A stretch of DNA of 64,000 nt from Oscillospiraceae bacterium (GCA_015066625.1 SVOC01000003.1:1-64000); one strand, 5' to 3'. Numbered from the stretch's first letter, positions 42,371 through 51,446 are shown. Notes: generated by a model not told the origin, from the sequence alone. Numbers and translations: made by a program.

Positions 42371-43281
42371 GAAGTCTTATAGACATTCTTTCGCTCTCAA
42401 CAGAAGAAATTGATGAACTTATTGCGGTTGCGGAGGATATAATTGCAAATCCCGTCAAATACCGTGATAAGTGCCGTTATAAGAAGCTTGCAACCCTTTT
42501 CTTTGAGCCCTCAACAAGAACCCGTCTCAGCTTTGAGGCGGCTATGCTGGAGCTTGGCGGCTCGGTGCTCGGCTTTTCCGAGGCAAATTCATCGTCAGCC
42601 GCAAAGGGTGAGAGCGTTGCCGATACCGCAAGAACCGTAAGCTGTTATGCGGATATCATCGCAATGCGCCATCCCAAGGAGGGTGCACCTCTTGTTGCTT
42701 CAATGGCGGCAAGCGTTCCCATTATCAATGCAGGTGACGGCGGTCATAATCACCCCACACAGACTCTTACCGACCTTCTCACCATCAAGCGTGAAAAGGG
42801 CAGACTTGATAATCTGACAATCGGATTCTGCGGTGACCTTAAATTCGGCAGAACGGTTCATTCGCTTATCGAGGCTATGGCAAGATATACCGGAATCAAG
42901 GTTGTTCTTATCTCACCTTATGAGCTTCAGCTTCCCGGTTATCTCAAAAAAGAAACTCTTGATGCAAAGGGCATTGAATACCTTGAAACAACAGATTTGA
43001 GTGCTGTTATGCCCGAACTTGATATTCTTTATATGACAAGAGTTCAGCGTGAACGCTTTTTCAACGAGGAGGATTATCTCAGACTTAAAGACAGCTATAT
43101 TCTCACTCCCTCAAAGCTTTCAAACGCAAAGAGTGACCTTGCGATTCTTCATCCGCTGCCCAGAGTAAATGAAATTCACACTTCTGTTGACGCCGACCCC
43201 AGAGCCTGCTATTTCAGACAGGTTCTCAACGGCAAATTCATCCGTATGGCGCTTATTCTTAAACTGTTGGAGGTGGAGTAA
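42367..43281 (+). CDS. pyrB: Aspartate carbamoyltransferase catalytic chain
   Basis: A 304-residue enzyme that makes carbamoyl-aspartate, the committed step. [16 protein letters not shown] is the carbamoyl-phosphate site, with [13 protein letters not shown] [15 protein letters not shown], and [11 protein letters not shown] and HPLPRVNEI for aspartate. The regulatory chain follows directly, giving an E. coli-type holoenzyme. Confidence 0.96.
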   Translation: MRSLIDILSLSTEEIDELIAVAEDIIANPVKYRDKCRYKKLATLFFEPSTRTRLSFEAAMLELGGSVLGFSEANSSSAAKGESVADTARTVSCYADIIAMRHPKEGAPLVASMAASVPIINAGDGGHNHPTQTLTDLLTIKREKGRLDNLTIGFCGDLKFGRTVHSLIEAMARYTGIKVVLISPYELQLPGYLKKETLDAKGIEYLETTDLSAVMPELDILYMTRVQRERFFNEEDYLRLKDSYILTPSKLSNAKSDLAILHPLPRVNEIHTSVDADPRACYFRQVLNGKFIRMALILKLLEVE

Positions 43282-43698
43282 ATGCATATTGATTCAATTA
43301 AAAACGGCGTTGTAATAGACCATATCAAAGCCGGCAGATGTATGGATATTTACAAACACCTTGAACTTGACAAGCTTGACTGCACAGTTGCAATCATCAA
43401 AAATGTAAGCAGCAAAAAAATGGGACGCAAGGATATAATCAAGATTGACTCCGAAATGGAAGTTGATCTTGAGGTGCTGGGATATATTGACCCCAACATC
43501 ACCGTAAATATCATCAAAAATGAGAAGCTTTGCGAAAAGAAGAAGCTGACCCTGCCTTCAATGATAAAGGATGTTGTAAAGTGCAAGAATCCCCGTTGCA
43601 TTACCACAACAGAGCAGGATTTGCCACATATCTTCAAACTCACAAATGCAGAAACGGAAACCTACCGTTGCATCTACTGTGAGTCAAAGGCTAAATAA
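43282..43698 (+). CDS. pyrI: Aspartate carbamoyltransferase regulatory chain
   Basis: A 138-residue nucleotide-binding subunit. The N-terminal allosteric domain contains VIDHIKAGRCMDI; the C-terminal zinc domain has four Cys in KCKNPRC and YRCIYC. It makes the enzyme sensitive to CTP/ATP. It begins right after the pyrB stop and is followed by a strong terminator. The frame is short by about 15 residues compared with the E. coli chain. Confidence 0.95.
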   Translation: MHIDSIKNGVVIDHIKAGRCMDIYKHLELDKLDCTVAIIKNVSSKKMGRKDIIKIDSEMEVDLEVLGYIDPNITVNIIKNEKLCEKKKLTLPSMIKDVVKCKNPRCITTTEQDLPHIFKLTNAETETYRCIYCESKAK

Positions 43699-43703
43699 AG
43701 TTG

Positions 43704-43738
43704 ACGGGTTGTCTCAGATATGAGGCAACCCGTTTTTT
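43704..43738 (+). terminator. Terminator of the pyrimidine operon
   Basis: ACGGGTTG(T)CTC (43704-43715) pairs with GAGGCAACCCGT (43722-43733), followed by seven Ts. Confidence 0.9.
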
Positions 43739-43756
43739 TGTGTGTGTCTTTAGATG

Positions 43757-43970
43757 TGGAAATAAACCCCATGTAACAGTAATGGTTTGGCAGCCGCATT
43801 ACGAAAATACAAGGAGGTTTAATTTGTTAAAAAAGATAACAATGAAAGAGTGAATAGACCTGTTCACGGGCAGCAAGACGAAACAGGCAAAAATAAACAG
43901 CTGCTCGTGAGCGGTGCCGGTGATGGTAATGCGCCGCTAAACCTTCAACGCCCCTTCCGGTGGTTTATGA
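43757..43970 (+). pseudogene. Relic of the dispersed element (copy 2)
   Basis: 43774-43825 equals 7214-7265 apart from one base. The copy then lacks about 130 bases present in copy 1 and resumes at AACAATGAAAGAGT (43838 on), where TAC of copy 1 is TGA here. It continues with CCTGTTCACGGGCAGCAAGA and AAACCTTCAACGCCCCTT. Both copies have stop codons within the shared small ORF. Together with the terminator and the broken DUF1349 gene this fills the gap after pyrI. Confidence 0.7.
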
Positions 43971-43984
43971 TTAACATTACAAGG

Positions 43985-44013
43985 TTGAATAAAATGATTT
44001 TTTGTGATACTAT
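43985..44013 (+). promoter_or_regulatory. Promoter-like site before the broken DUF1349 gene
   Basis: TTGAAT (43985-43990), a 17-base spacer, TACTAT (44008-44013). Confidence 0.6.
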
Positions 44014-44047
44014 TATTCCGATAAAGCAGACTTAACGAGGTGTTATC

Positions 44048-44167
44048 ATGAAACTTGAAACAAACAAATTACAATGGACAAGGGAGCCGGAAAATTACAG
44101 AATATCCTATGACAAAATTGAAATTATAACTGCTCCGAATACAGCCCTGTGGCAGAATAACAAATAA
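44048..44167 (+). pseudogene. N-terminal fragment of a DUF1349-type protein
   Basis: ATG 44048 to TAA 44165-44167, 39 residues, after AACGAGGTG. LQWTREPENYRISYDKIEII and TAPNTALWQ match the start of DUF1349 (beta-jelly-roll) proteins, which normally run to about 190 residues. The rest of the domain is missing and the next gene starts 44 bases on. It is therefore a truncated remnant, next to the dispersed relic. Confidence 0.7.
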
Positions 44168-44211
44168 TAATTTATCTGACAAATCTGATTAAAAGGTGAA
44201 ATGATTGATAT

Positions 44212-45672
44212 ATGAAAGATAAAAAACTCTTTTTAAGCAAGGCACAGAAAAATTTTCCTGAACTTTATTACAGGGATATAAAGCCTGATGTTACCGAATT
44301 TTTTGCATCAACCGGCGACAGTTTTCTGCTTGACCTCGGTGAACACGCAGTCGGACACTTCTCTTTTGCGTTTGACAATGCAGACGATTTTATTGACGCA
44401 CCTATCCGTTTAATCATCAAATTTGGTGAAGATATGAGAGAAATTGAAGATGATTTTTCCGCTTATGAGGAAGGACTTTCAAAAACATGGCTGCAGGAGG
44501 AAATAATAAATCTTGACTTTCCTCAGAAAACAACCATGCCCAGAAGATATGCTTGCAGATATATAAAAATAACTGTTGATAAGACCAACAAGCCTGTCAG
44601 GCTGTTTGATTTTTGTTTTCGTGCATCAACAAGCGCCGATGTATCTGTTTTGGAACCCGCAAAAACGGCAGATGCTTTGTTGAACAAAATTGATATTGTT
44701 GCAACAAACACTCTCAAAGAATGTATGCAGACCTTTTTTGAGGACGGCCCCAAGCGTGACCGCCGGCTCTGGACAGGCGATCTTCGGCTTGAGGCTCTGA
44801 CGAATTATTATACGTTCAAAAATCTTGAAATCACCAAAAGATGTTTATATTTGTTCGCCGCAGGCAACTGCGACAAGCTCGGATTTCTGCCCTCATATGT
44901 TTATGAAACACCGTATTATTTCTCAGGTTCGGCACACATTGCGGACTATGCGCTTTTGTTTGTTGTGTCTGTATGTGATTACTACGAACATACCGGTGAT
45001 ACGGCGGTTATAAATGACCTTATGCAAATCTGCAAATCACAGCTTGAAAGCTTCAGAAAAATACTTGACGAAAATCTGATTGTAACTCATCAGGAAGGCT
45101 GGTTTGCTTTTATTGATTGGTGTCCCGAACTTGAAAAACTTACAGCATTGCAGGGTGTGTATCTGTATACACTTGAACGCTTTTCCGAATTATTGAAAGC
45201 TATCGGTGATGAAGAACACAAAAAATATTCACTTCACCTCTCCGAAGTCCGTCATGCCTGCAAAAAACACCTTTATGATGAAAAAGCAAATGCTTTTATA
45301 AATAAGCTTGATAACGGACAGTTCAGTGTTCATTCGCAGGTATGGATGATACTGGGCGGTGTTATCAACGGCAGAGAAGCGGAAGAGCTTCTTGTTTCTT
45401 GCCTTGACAGTAAAGATGCAAAACAATCCGTCACACCTTATATGCGCCACTATGTAACAGAGGCTTTATTCAAGCTGAACTTGAAAGATGAAGCGGTGCA
45501 ATACTTAAAAAAATTCTGGGGCGGTATGCTTGAACAAGGTGCAGATACCTTCTGGGAGGCTTATATTCCCGAAAACCTTGATTTTTCACCGTATGATAAC
45601 AGGGTGATAAACAGCCTTTGCCATGCATGGAGCTGCACGCCGTCGTATTTCATCCGCAAGTACGGATTATGA
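44212..45672 (+). CDS. GH78-like (alpha-L-rhamnosidase family) six-hairpin protein
   Basis: A 486-residue protein. The N-terminal third is a beta domain (FLLDLGEHAVGHFSF). The rest is an (alpha/alpha)6 barrel with FFEDGPKRDRRLWTGDLRLE, the conserved acidic segment of GH78-type enzymes, and a later DTFWEAY block. It is about half the length of typical rhamnosidases, as the extra N-terminal modules are absent. No signal peptide. It would act on rhamnose-like or related sugars inside the cell; substrate is uncertain. It stands alone between the DUF1349 remnant and the sialidase cluster. Confidence 0.82.
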   Translation: MKDKKLFLSKAQKNFPELYYRDIKPDVTEFFASTGDSFLLDLGEHAVGHFSFAFDNADDFIDAPIRLIIKFGEDMREIEDDFSAYEEGLSKTWLQEEIINLDFPQKTTMPRRYACRYIKITVDKTNKPVRLFDFCFRASTSADVSVLEPAKTADALLNKIDIVATNTLKECMQTFFEDGPKRDRRLWTGDLRLEALTNYYTFKNLEITKRCLYLFAAGNCDKLGFLPSYVYETPYYFSGSAHIADYALLFVVSVCDYYEHTGDTAVINDLMQICKSQLESFRKILDENLIVTHQEGWFAFIDWCPELEKLTALQGVYLYTLERFSELLKAIGDEEHKKYSLHLSEVRHACKKHLYDEKANAFINKLDNGQFSVHSQVWMILGGVINGREAEELLVSCLDSKDAKQSVTPYMRHYVTEALFKLNLKDEAVQYLKKFWGGMLEQGADTFWEAYIPENLDFSPYDNRVINSLCHAWSCTPSYFIRKYGL

Positions 45673-45705
45673 TTTGTAAAATTAAAGATGTCACCGCAGA
45701 TTTAA

Positions 45706-45783
45706 TTATCTGAAGTAAACTCCGCCGAAAATCAACAGGGCGAGCATACTTAAAACAATAAGCATAAAAAGACTCTCGGCCAT
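45706..45783 (-). CDS. 25-residue single-span membrane peptide
   Basis: ATG 45783 to TAA 45706. The peptide starts MAESLFMLIVLSMLALLIFG and ends GVYFR: a short acidic head, one uninterrupted hydrophobic span and a basic tail. TTGGAG lies close before the start. The layout suits a small transmembrane regulator or toxin-like peptide, but an out-of-context ORF of this size can occur by chance. Confidence 0.45.
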   Translation of the reverse strand: MAESLFMLIVLSMLALLIFGGVYFR

Positions 45784-45815
45784 CGCTCCAACCCTTTTTC
45801 ACTGTTTTAATAAAT

Positions 45816-45850
45816 AAAGCCGGTTCATCGCTTTGGATGACCGGCTTTGT
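45816..45850. terminator. Bidirectional terminator
   Basis: AAAGCCGGT(T)CATC pairs with GATGACCGGCTTT (45816-45848), T-rich on both sides; it ends the leftward sialidase/membrane unit. Confidence 0.8.
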
Positions 45851-45858
45851 TTTATTTT

Positions 45859-47301
45859 TTAACGGAAATTCATATAACCGAACACGAGCAAACCTGCCAT
45901 TAAGATATGGAAGAACGGAAGAACGGTAATGTCTCCGCCGAAGGAAACAAGGAATTCCTTGACAGATTTTGAGTTCTTGTAATTTTCGATTACTCTCTTG
46001 GGTCGGTAGAAATAAACAAGGTCAAAGAGAATATAGCCGACACAGTAGAAAATCCATGTTTCCCAAAGAGTATATCCTCTCAAAATCTGACCTGCAAGTA
46101 TTACGGCACCCAGCAAAATCAGGAATATGCGTATAAGCTTTACATTCTTATAATCCCAATAGCGTTCAAGACCGTCGTGCTGAGCGATAACATAGTACAT
46201 GGTAAAGCAGCAGATAATCGATGCCATGGTTGTTGAGCCGAGCATGACAAGTGCAAGAGGACCTACCATATAGCAGGGGCGTTCAAGCACTTCAACGATG
46301 TTCATATCAACCTCGCCGAAGGCACGGGTGATCTTATTGCCGTTTCTGCGGTAGGGGATGATGAAGAGGAAAATGGTGAGAATTATCAGTGCACAGAAAA
46401 CCCACGAAAGAGTTATATCAACCTTTTCCGGGAGCATATACCACAGCTTGCCTGCGGATTCTGCCTGCTCAAGATTCTTGGCAGCGAGAGGCCAGCCGAG
46501 AACAAAAGCACTTGCGATGCCAAGGCCGTTAAAGCAGCCCTGAGTGAATTCCATAATCTTCCAGCCGTCAACAATTCTGAGCTTTTCCCATCTGCCGAAA
46601 AGCATTTTGCCGTTCTTGAGAGGATGCATCTGCTTGTCATAGAAGGTGATTGCTATAACCCAACCTACCGAACCTGCAAGTGCGCCGCCAACCCACATAA
46701 TAATGCCGAAAATATCACGGCGGATTGCCATAAGCACCAGTAAGCCTGCAACTATTACAAGATTTCTTCCCCATTCCTCACGGCTGTCCTTTGAGAAGCA
46801 AATCTTGGGCATTTTTCCGTGCTCGGGGTCATAGGGTGTGTTGAAAATGCGGTAGCCGATTTCCTGCACCAAAGGTACAAGTGCAAAGAAAATTACAAAA
46901 TCATACCATTTGTAAACAACGCCGCTCATTGCAGAGAAGCTGATACCGAGAAACGCCGAACCCAGACCGCTCCAGATTGAGCCTTTGAAAGCAAGAGCCA
47001 AATAACCTAAAGGCGGATTGTAGCGGGGGCTATCGTGGTCAAGAACGAGCCCCATTGTTGAGCCGTAGGGCTCCATACCGCCGTAGAAATAGCCGAGTGC
47101 ACAGGCTGCAGCGAACAGATATACATTATCCATCAGAAGTTCCGAGCCTGTGTACCAGACACAAAGAATACCCATGAATGCACCGGGCAGCATTGCACCC
47201 TTTTCGCCTCCGATTGCGGAACCGCGGATACCCCAGCCGAAGCACATGGTTATCATGCTGATAGCTAAAAATGCAAATATGTTTTGAGTTTCCATACGCA
47301 A
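45859..47301 (-). CDS. Polytopic membrane protein in the BNR/sialidase unit
   Basis: A 480-residue protein with roughly 12 hydrophobic segments. Conserved-looking loops are CFGWGIRGSAIGGEKGAM near the N-terminus and MEPYGSTMGLVLDHDSPRYN, which contain buried polar and charged residues suited to a substrate path. I do not recognise a named transporter family. It starts 16 bases after the first of two BNR-propeller genes in the same direction, so it is probably a sugar transporter or a membrane enzyme for the released product. Function is inference from context. Confidence 0.7.
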   Translation of the reverse strand: MRMETQNIFAFLAISMITMCFGWGIRGSAIGGEKGAMLPGAFMGILCVWYTGSELLMDNVYLFAAACALGYFYGGMEPYGSTMGLVLDHDSPRYNPPLGYLALAFKGSIWSGLGSAFLGISFSAMSGVVYKWYDFVIFFALVPLVQEIGYRIFNTPYDPEHGKMPKICFSKDSREEWGRNLVIVAGLLVLMAIRRDIFGIIMWVGGALAGSVGWVIAITFYDKQMHPLKNGKMLFGRWEKLRIVDGWKIMEFTQGCFNGLGIASAFVLGWPLAAKNLEQAESAGKLWYMLPEKVDITLSWVFCALIILTIFLFIIPYRRNGNKITRAFGEVDMNIVEVLERPCYMVGPLALVMLGSTTMASIICCFTMYYVIAQHDGLERYWDYKNVKLIRIFLILLGAVILAGQILRGYTLWETWIFYCVGYILFDLVYFYRPKRVIENYKNSKSVKEFLVSFGGDITVLPFFHILMAGLLVFGYMNFR

Positions 47302-47317
47302 TAACCTTTCTCAATTT

Positions 47318-48337
47318 TTAATTTTTTTCCACACGAACAACCGCATAGCCGATTTTCTTTCGTCCGCAGGTGTAAACCATGTGGAGAAGATTACCCTCGG
47401 CAACGATTGAGGGATATGAAAATTCCACTCCGGGTTGAGTTTCAAGCTCAATACGGACGGGATAAGTTGCGCCGTTATCCTCGGAAAGGAAAAGACAAAG
47501 AGGTGTACGGTCACCCCAGTTTTCACTTACGGGATTACAGATAAGACCCAGAACTCCGCAGTCTGTCATCGATGCACCGATACCGCTGTTGTTATTCGGC
47601 ATATCGGTAGGTCTTGCTACGGACCATGTGCGTCCGAAGTCTGTTGATTCGCTGCGGTAAATCCAATTAAGATTTGTTCGTGCAAGCATATAAACTCTGC
47701 CGTCGTGTGACTGATCCTCCCATACTGCGGGCTGAATCAGGCCTTCGCCATCCTTGGGAAGCTCCTCCTTACGGTTGCATATTGTGCCGTCCGGCAGTTC
47801 AAATGCAACGGGAGCGGAAAGCTTCCAGGTTTCACCGTTATCTTCGCTGCAGTCCGTCCAGGATTCCCAGCGGTCACACAAATCTTCGGTTGAACCGGGA
47901 GCAAGAAGAGCACCGTTTGAAAGCCTTATCATCTGATTTTTAACGGGTCCTCTTCCGCCGATATCACCGGGAACAAGCTCCTTGGGCTCCGACCATGTTT
48001 TACCGCCGTCGGTTGAAACTGTTTTCATCGAGTACCAATGTCCTTCATCGATACCGCTTTTGTAAATCAATGTAAGAATGCCGTTCTCTGAAAAAAGTGT
48101 CGGATTCCAGTCTGCCTCGCCGTCATCAGGCGTTACGGGCACGGGAGTACTCCATTCTCCGTCACGGCATGAAAACCATATACGCACATTGGGATTTTTT
48201 TCTTTTGTGCCGCCAAACCAGGCAGCTGCCGGCTTTCCGTTGCAGATAGCAACCGTTGCTGCATGGCATTCTCCTGTTTCTTCATTAATACCTTCGGTTG
48301 CAAGGTATTCCTGATATAAAAGTTCAGCTTTAATCAT
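47318..48337 (-). CDS. BNR/sialidase-fold protein 1
   Basis: A 339-residue six-bladed propeller protein. Four Asp-box repeats are visible: STDGGKTWSEP, SEDNGETWK, STDFGRTWS and SEDNGATYP. WFGGTKEKNPNVRIWF near the N-terminus is typical of the BNR_2/sialidase-like group. No signal peptide, so cytoplasmic. The three-Arg triad of true sialidases cannot be verified by eye; members of this group include sugar lyases and epimerase-like enzymes acting on uronates or sialic acids. It overlaps the second BNR gene by 8 bases. Confidence 0.82.
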   Translation of the reverse strand: MIKAELLYQEYLATEGINEETGECHAATVAICNGKPAAAWFGGTKEKNPNVRIWFSCRDGEWSTPVPVTPDDGEADWNPTLFSENGILTLIYKSGIDEGHWYSMKTVSTDGGKTWSEPKELVPGDIGGRGPVKNQMIRLSNGALLAPGSTEDLCDRWESWTDCSEDNGETWKLSAPVAFELPDGTICNRKEELPKDGEGLIQPAVWEDQSHDGRVYMLARTNLNWIYRSESTDFGRTWSVARPTDMPNNNSGIGASMTDCGVLGLICNPVSENWGDRTPLCLFLSEDNGATYPVRIELETQPGVEFSYPSIVAEGNLLHMVYTCGRKKIGYAVVRVEKN

Positions 48338-49376
48338 TTGTCAATGCCTCCCATTCCGAAATTACCGTATCTGCAACAAAACGGTTTTCTTCTTCGCCAA
48401 GATTATAATAATAGAGAATATGTATTTCATTATTAAAGAATGCTATTCTGGGATATCCGATGTCTGTGTTGACAGCATCTGTTCGCAAAGCTTCGGGCTC
48501 CGACCAGCTTTTTCCGTCACGGGTTGCAGTAATAAAAAGTCCGTGAGGATTTTGCCTGCGGAAGAAAGCAAGAACAACGGTTCCGTCGGGCAATGAGCAA
48601 AGTGCAGGCGGGCTGCCGCCGCTCATGTCTTCATTTATATAAGTAAGCTTTGTTTCATAAACCCATGTTTTTCCTTCATCGTTACTCAGGTATACATCGA
48701 GCTGTGTGAAGCCGGGCTCGTTTTCGCTGGCGTAACGCGCAACTCCCAGCAGAGAACCGTCGGGAAGCCTTGCAACAGCAGGCATTATGCGGAAATCGCC
48801 CTTGGGAGGGTCTTCACCCATCATGCCCAGCATTTCCCATTTGCCGTCAAAGGTAAGCTTTGCGGCAAATGCGTTGCCTTCTAAGCCGTCAGCCTTAACA
48901 CCCGTCATGGCAAGAAGAAAATATCCGTCACAAACGAGATAATCGGTTCTTGCACAAACACCGACAAGACCGAAATCAGGGATGCGGAACGGACCGCTCC
49001 AGCTTTTGCCTGAGTTGTTTGTGACCATAAGCTGTGTGAACACATTTCCGTCCCAGCCGGAAGGCATAAAATACAAGCCGCTGTCAGCACTGAGCAAATC
49101 CGCAGGCAGGTCGGGAAGGGGTGTTGTGTTTTCATAATCAATCGTCGGAATTTCCGGATATTCGTGAATCCATCCTGTTTCGGGACGGAATCTTGCAAAC
49201 ATTCTGATTGTAGGCTTTGTTCTGTCAAGTGCATGCACGTCGGGGCCGTTGTAATGATGAATTCCTTTTTCAAAGCCGACAAGCAATTCGCTGTTAAATT
49301 TCCAGATACCGTGGTTTGCAGGCCAGCCGAAGAAGCTGGGTTTATCAAAAGCCACGATATTATGTGTCACTTTCAT
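48330..49376 (-). CDS. BNR/sialidase-fold protein 2
   Basis: About 348 residues from ATG 49376, which follows AAAAGGTGAG; a GTG at 49385 is too close. It has Asp-box-like turns TNNSGKSWSGP, SNDEGKTWVYE and TRDGKSWSEP, and MSGGSPPALCSLPDG. It pairs with BNR protein 1 by an 8-base overlap, which suggests two steps on the same substrate or a heteromer. No export signal. The specific reaction is unknown. Confidence 0.8.
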   Translation of the reverse strand: MKVTHNIVAFDKPSFFGWPANHGIWKFNSELLVGFEKGIHHYNGPDVHALDRTKPTIRMFARFRPETGWIHEYPEIPTIDYENTTPLPDLPADLLSADSGLYFMPSGWDGNVFTQLMVTNNSGKSWSGPFRIPDFGLVGVCARTDYLVCDGYFLLAMTGVKADGLEGNAFAAKLTFDGKWEMLGMMGEDPPKGDFRIMPAVARLPDGSLLGVARYASENEPGFTQLDVYLSNDEGKTWVYETKLTYINEDMSGGSPPALCSLPDGTVVLAFFRRQNPHGLFITATRDGKSWSEPEALRTDAVNTDIGYPRIAFFNNEIHILYYYNLGEEENRFVADTVISEWEALTND

Positions 49377-49410
49377 ATTTCTCACCTTTTTGAAGCCAAA
49401 TTATCAAAAC

Positions 49411-49452
49411 AGTAAAAAGACCCCGAATGAAAATTTCTTATTTCATTCAGGG
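49411..49452 (-). terminator. Terminator of the kdsB unit
   Basis: CCCCGAATGAAA (49421-49432) pairs with TTTCATTCAGGG (49441-49452); the minus strand continues TCTTTTTACT. It separates the kdsB unit from the sialidase unit. Confidence 0.8.
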
Positions 49453-49466
49453 TATACGCCGAATAA

Positions 49467-50210
49467 TCAGCAGCCGTGACGCTCCTTATAAATGCGGATA
49501 ACCTCTTGAAGGTCTTCCTCTGTGTCTACGCTGACCGCCTCGTACTGTGCGGGTGCGGGAACAATTTTGATTTTGTAGCCGTGCTCCAGAACCTTGAGCT
49601 GTTCAAGGGATTCCGCTTCCGAAAGAGGTGTGGGGGCAAGCTTTGTGTATGTGTTGAGGAACTCGTGTGTATAGGCATAAATTCCCACATGCTCAAAATA
49701 CTTTGCTGCCTCAGCGTGACGGGGATAAGGAATGGGTGAGCGTGAAAAATAAATTGCATTGCCGTTAACATCGGTTACAACCTTAACAACCGTGTTATTG
49801 AGAACGTAATCACCTTCAATAGGCACACTGCCTGTTGCCATAACGCAGTCGGGGCTGTTGATGAGTGCAGAACCGATATCATCAATAATTTCGGGAGGAA
49901 CAAGGGGCTCGTCACCCTGAATGTTAATTACGTAGTCGCAATCATAATTGCTTGCAGCTTCTGCAACTCGGTCGGAGCCGGTAGGATGATTAACGCTTGT
50001 CATAACGGCTTCGCCGCCGAATGCGATAACAGCATCATAAACTCGCTGATCGTCTGTTGCAACAACAACCTTACTGAGAACCTTTGATTTGCTTGCGTTT
50101 TCATAAACATGCTGAATCATGGGTTTGCCGCATATATCTTTGAGGGGCTTGCCGGGTAAACGGGAAGAACCGTAACGGGCGGGAATAACGCCTAAAACTT
50201 TAGCACTCAT
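49467..50210 (-). CDS. kdsB: CMP-Kdo synthetase (3-deoxy-manno-octulosonate cytidylyltransferase)
   Basis: A 247-residue nucleotidyltransferase with IPARYGSSRLPGKPL, HPTGSDRVAEA, INIQGDEPLV, YFSRSPIPYPR, HVGIYAY and SLEQLKVLEHGYKI. This is the full KdsB signature, including the residues that distinguish it from CMP-sialate synthetases. It activates Kdo or a close 3-deoxy-ulosonate with CTP. A Gram-positive has no Kdo-lipid A, so the sugar would go to a capsule, wall polymer or glycoprotein. It lies 24 bases after the 403-residue unknown gene and ends at its own terminator. Confidence 0.93.
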   Translation of the reverse strand: MSAKVLGVIPARYGSSRLPGKPLKDICGKPMIQHVYENASKSKVLSKVVVATDDQRVYDAVIAFGGEAVMTSVNHPTGSDRVAEAASNYDCDYVINIQGDEPLVPPEIIDDIGSALINSPDCVMATGSVPIEGDYVLNNTVVKVVTDVNGNAIYFSRSPIPYPRHAEAAKYFEHVGIYAYTHEFLNTYTKLAPTPLSEAESLEQLKVLEHGYKIKIVPAPAQYEAVSVDTEEDLQEVIRIYKERHGC

Positions 50211-50234
50211 TTTAATAATCTCCTTTAACCTGAA

Positions 50235-51446
50235 TTAGAAACTGTATTTGTCACGAAGGGCGTTGCGCATTTTGTTGAGCGAGAACGGCTTGATTTCATC
50301 GCAGATACGCTCACGCATTGCTTTGCCTTCCTCTGTATTCTGCGGAGCTGAAGTGAAATCGAGAGTTATGCCGAGCTCGTTGCAGATACGGTCAACAAAA
50401 ATCGGCCAGAGCTCGCCGATATCACCGATAACGGGAATGCTGTTTTCGAGACGTGTGAAGGCAGACATTTCCATACGGAAGGGGATTTTTGTGAGCTTGG
50501 TCTTGGGAAGACCTTCATTGATTGCCTTCTGAATGAGTTCGCTCTGCTTGTTGAGATCCCACGAACGCTTAAGATTTTCATCAAGGTCAAAGCGGATGAG
50601 AGTTTTATCCTTGAGGCTGTATGTGGGCAGACCGTTCATTGCAGCCCAGATGCCGTGACCGGTATATGTTTCAAAAGGTCCGTCGTGGATTTCCTGAGTA
50701 AGAGCAACCGCAGATTCAATAATAACATCTGCTTCGGAAAGCATTTTTGCAATACGTTTGCAGCGTTGGCTTACGGGAATGCTGTCAGAGATGCAAAGAC
50801 CGACCTGACCGCCGCCGATAAGCTGAGGAACACTTACGAGAACAGGCACACCCTTAATTGCACCTGCACCGATCATGGTGTCAGGGTCAGCGCCGAGACC
50901 TGCAACATACTCAAAGCTTTCGCCGAGTGTCTGTGCAGCAACCATAATCTCTGTAGAAACCGTTTCGTTGAAGTAACCCACGGGATAAGCCATGTTACCC
51001 GCCGCTTTGATGATAACCTTACCCTCTGCCTTTTCGCAGACGGAAACAAGCTCTTCGTCAAGAGGCAATTCCGAACGGATTCGTGCCCATTCTTCTTTGC
51101 TGAGCTGGGTAAGCTCATAAATATTGCCGCGGCAACGGATGTTTTCCGGACACTTGTCGCCGAGAATATCCGCATCAAAACGCTTTACGCGGTCAAGAGT
51201 GCCGCCCATTTCGTGTGAAATAACGGCAGAGCTTGTTGTTACGCCGTCAATAAGACCTGCGTGGATGAGAGCGGCAATCAGAGTTGTAACACCCTCGTGA
51301 AGATTGGGACCGCTTCCGATAACAGCCGCAACCTTACCGCCGCGTTTTTTTACTTCGACAACTTTTTTAATTGCAGTATTTAAAAATTCTTTTGTTTCAT
51401 CGGGGAGCGCCTGATAAAGCTGCTCAACCAAAGCCGGTGATGCCAT
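50235..51446 (-). CDS. Unrecognised 403-residue protein with a Rossmann-like N-terminal half
   Basis: VAAVIGSGPNLHEGVTTLIA, then ALIHAGLIDGVTTSSAVISH, has the Gly-rich and TTS/SH layout of deoxyhypusine-synthase-like and archaeal ornithine-cyclodeaminase-like NAD folds. Further on are KVIIKAAGNMAYPVGYFNET, YVAGLGADPDTMIGAGAIKG and VPQLIGGGQVGLCISDSIPV. The whole looks like an enzyme with a dinucleotide site. It lies between an acetyltransferase gene and kdsB, all leftward, so it may make or modify the 3-deoxy-ulosonic acid that KdsB activates. This is inference; I cannot name a family with confidence. Confidence 0.6.
   Translation of the reverse strand: MASPALVEQLYQALPDETKEFLNTAIKKVVEVKKRGGKVAAVIGSGPNLHEGVTTLIAALIHAGLIDGVTTSSAVISHEMGGTLDRVKRFDADILGDKCPENIRCRGNIYELTQLSKEEWARIRSELPLDEELVSVCEKAEGKVIIKAAGNMAYPVGYFNETVSTEIMVAAQTLGESFEYVAGLGADPDTMIGAGAIKGVPVLVSVPQLIGGGQVGLCISDSIPVSQRCKRIAKMLSEADVIIESAVALTQEIHDGPFETYTGHGIWAAMNGLPTYSLKDKTLIRFDLDENLKRSWDLNKQSELIQKAINEGLPKTKLTKIPFRMEMSAFTRLENSIPVIGDIGELWPIFVDRICNELGITLDFTSAPQNTEEGKAMRERICDEIKPFSLNKMRNALRDKYSF

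Noticed and set aside
47318..50210. One sialic acid operon joining the BNR proteins and kdsB
   Set aside because: A hairpin with a T run at 49411-49452 ends the kdsB unit before the BNR genes, and kdsB has the Kdo rather than the sialate signature. A functional link remains possible but not as one transcript.
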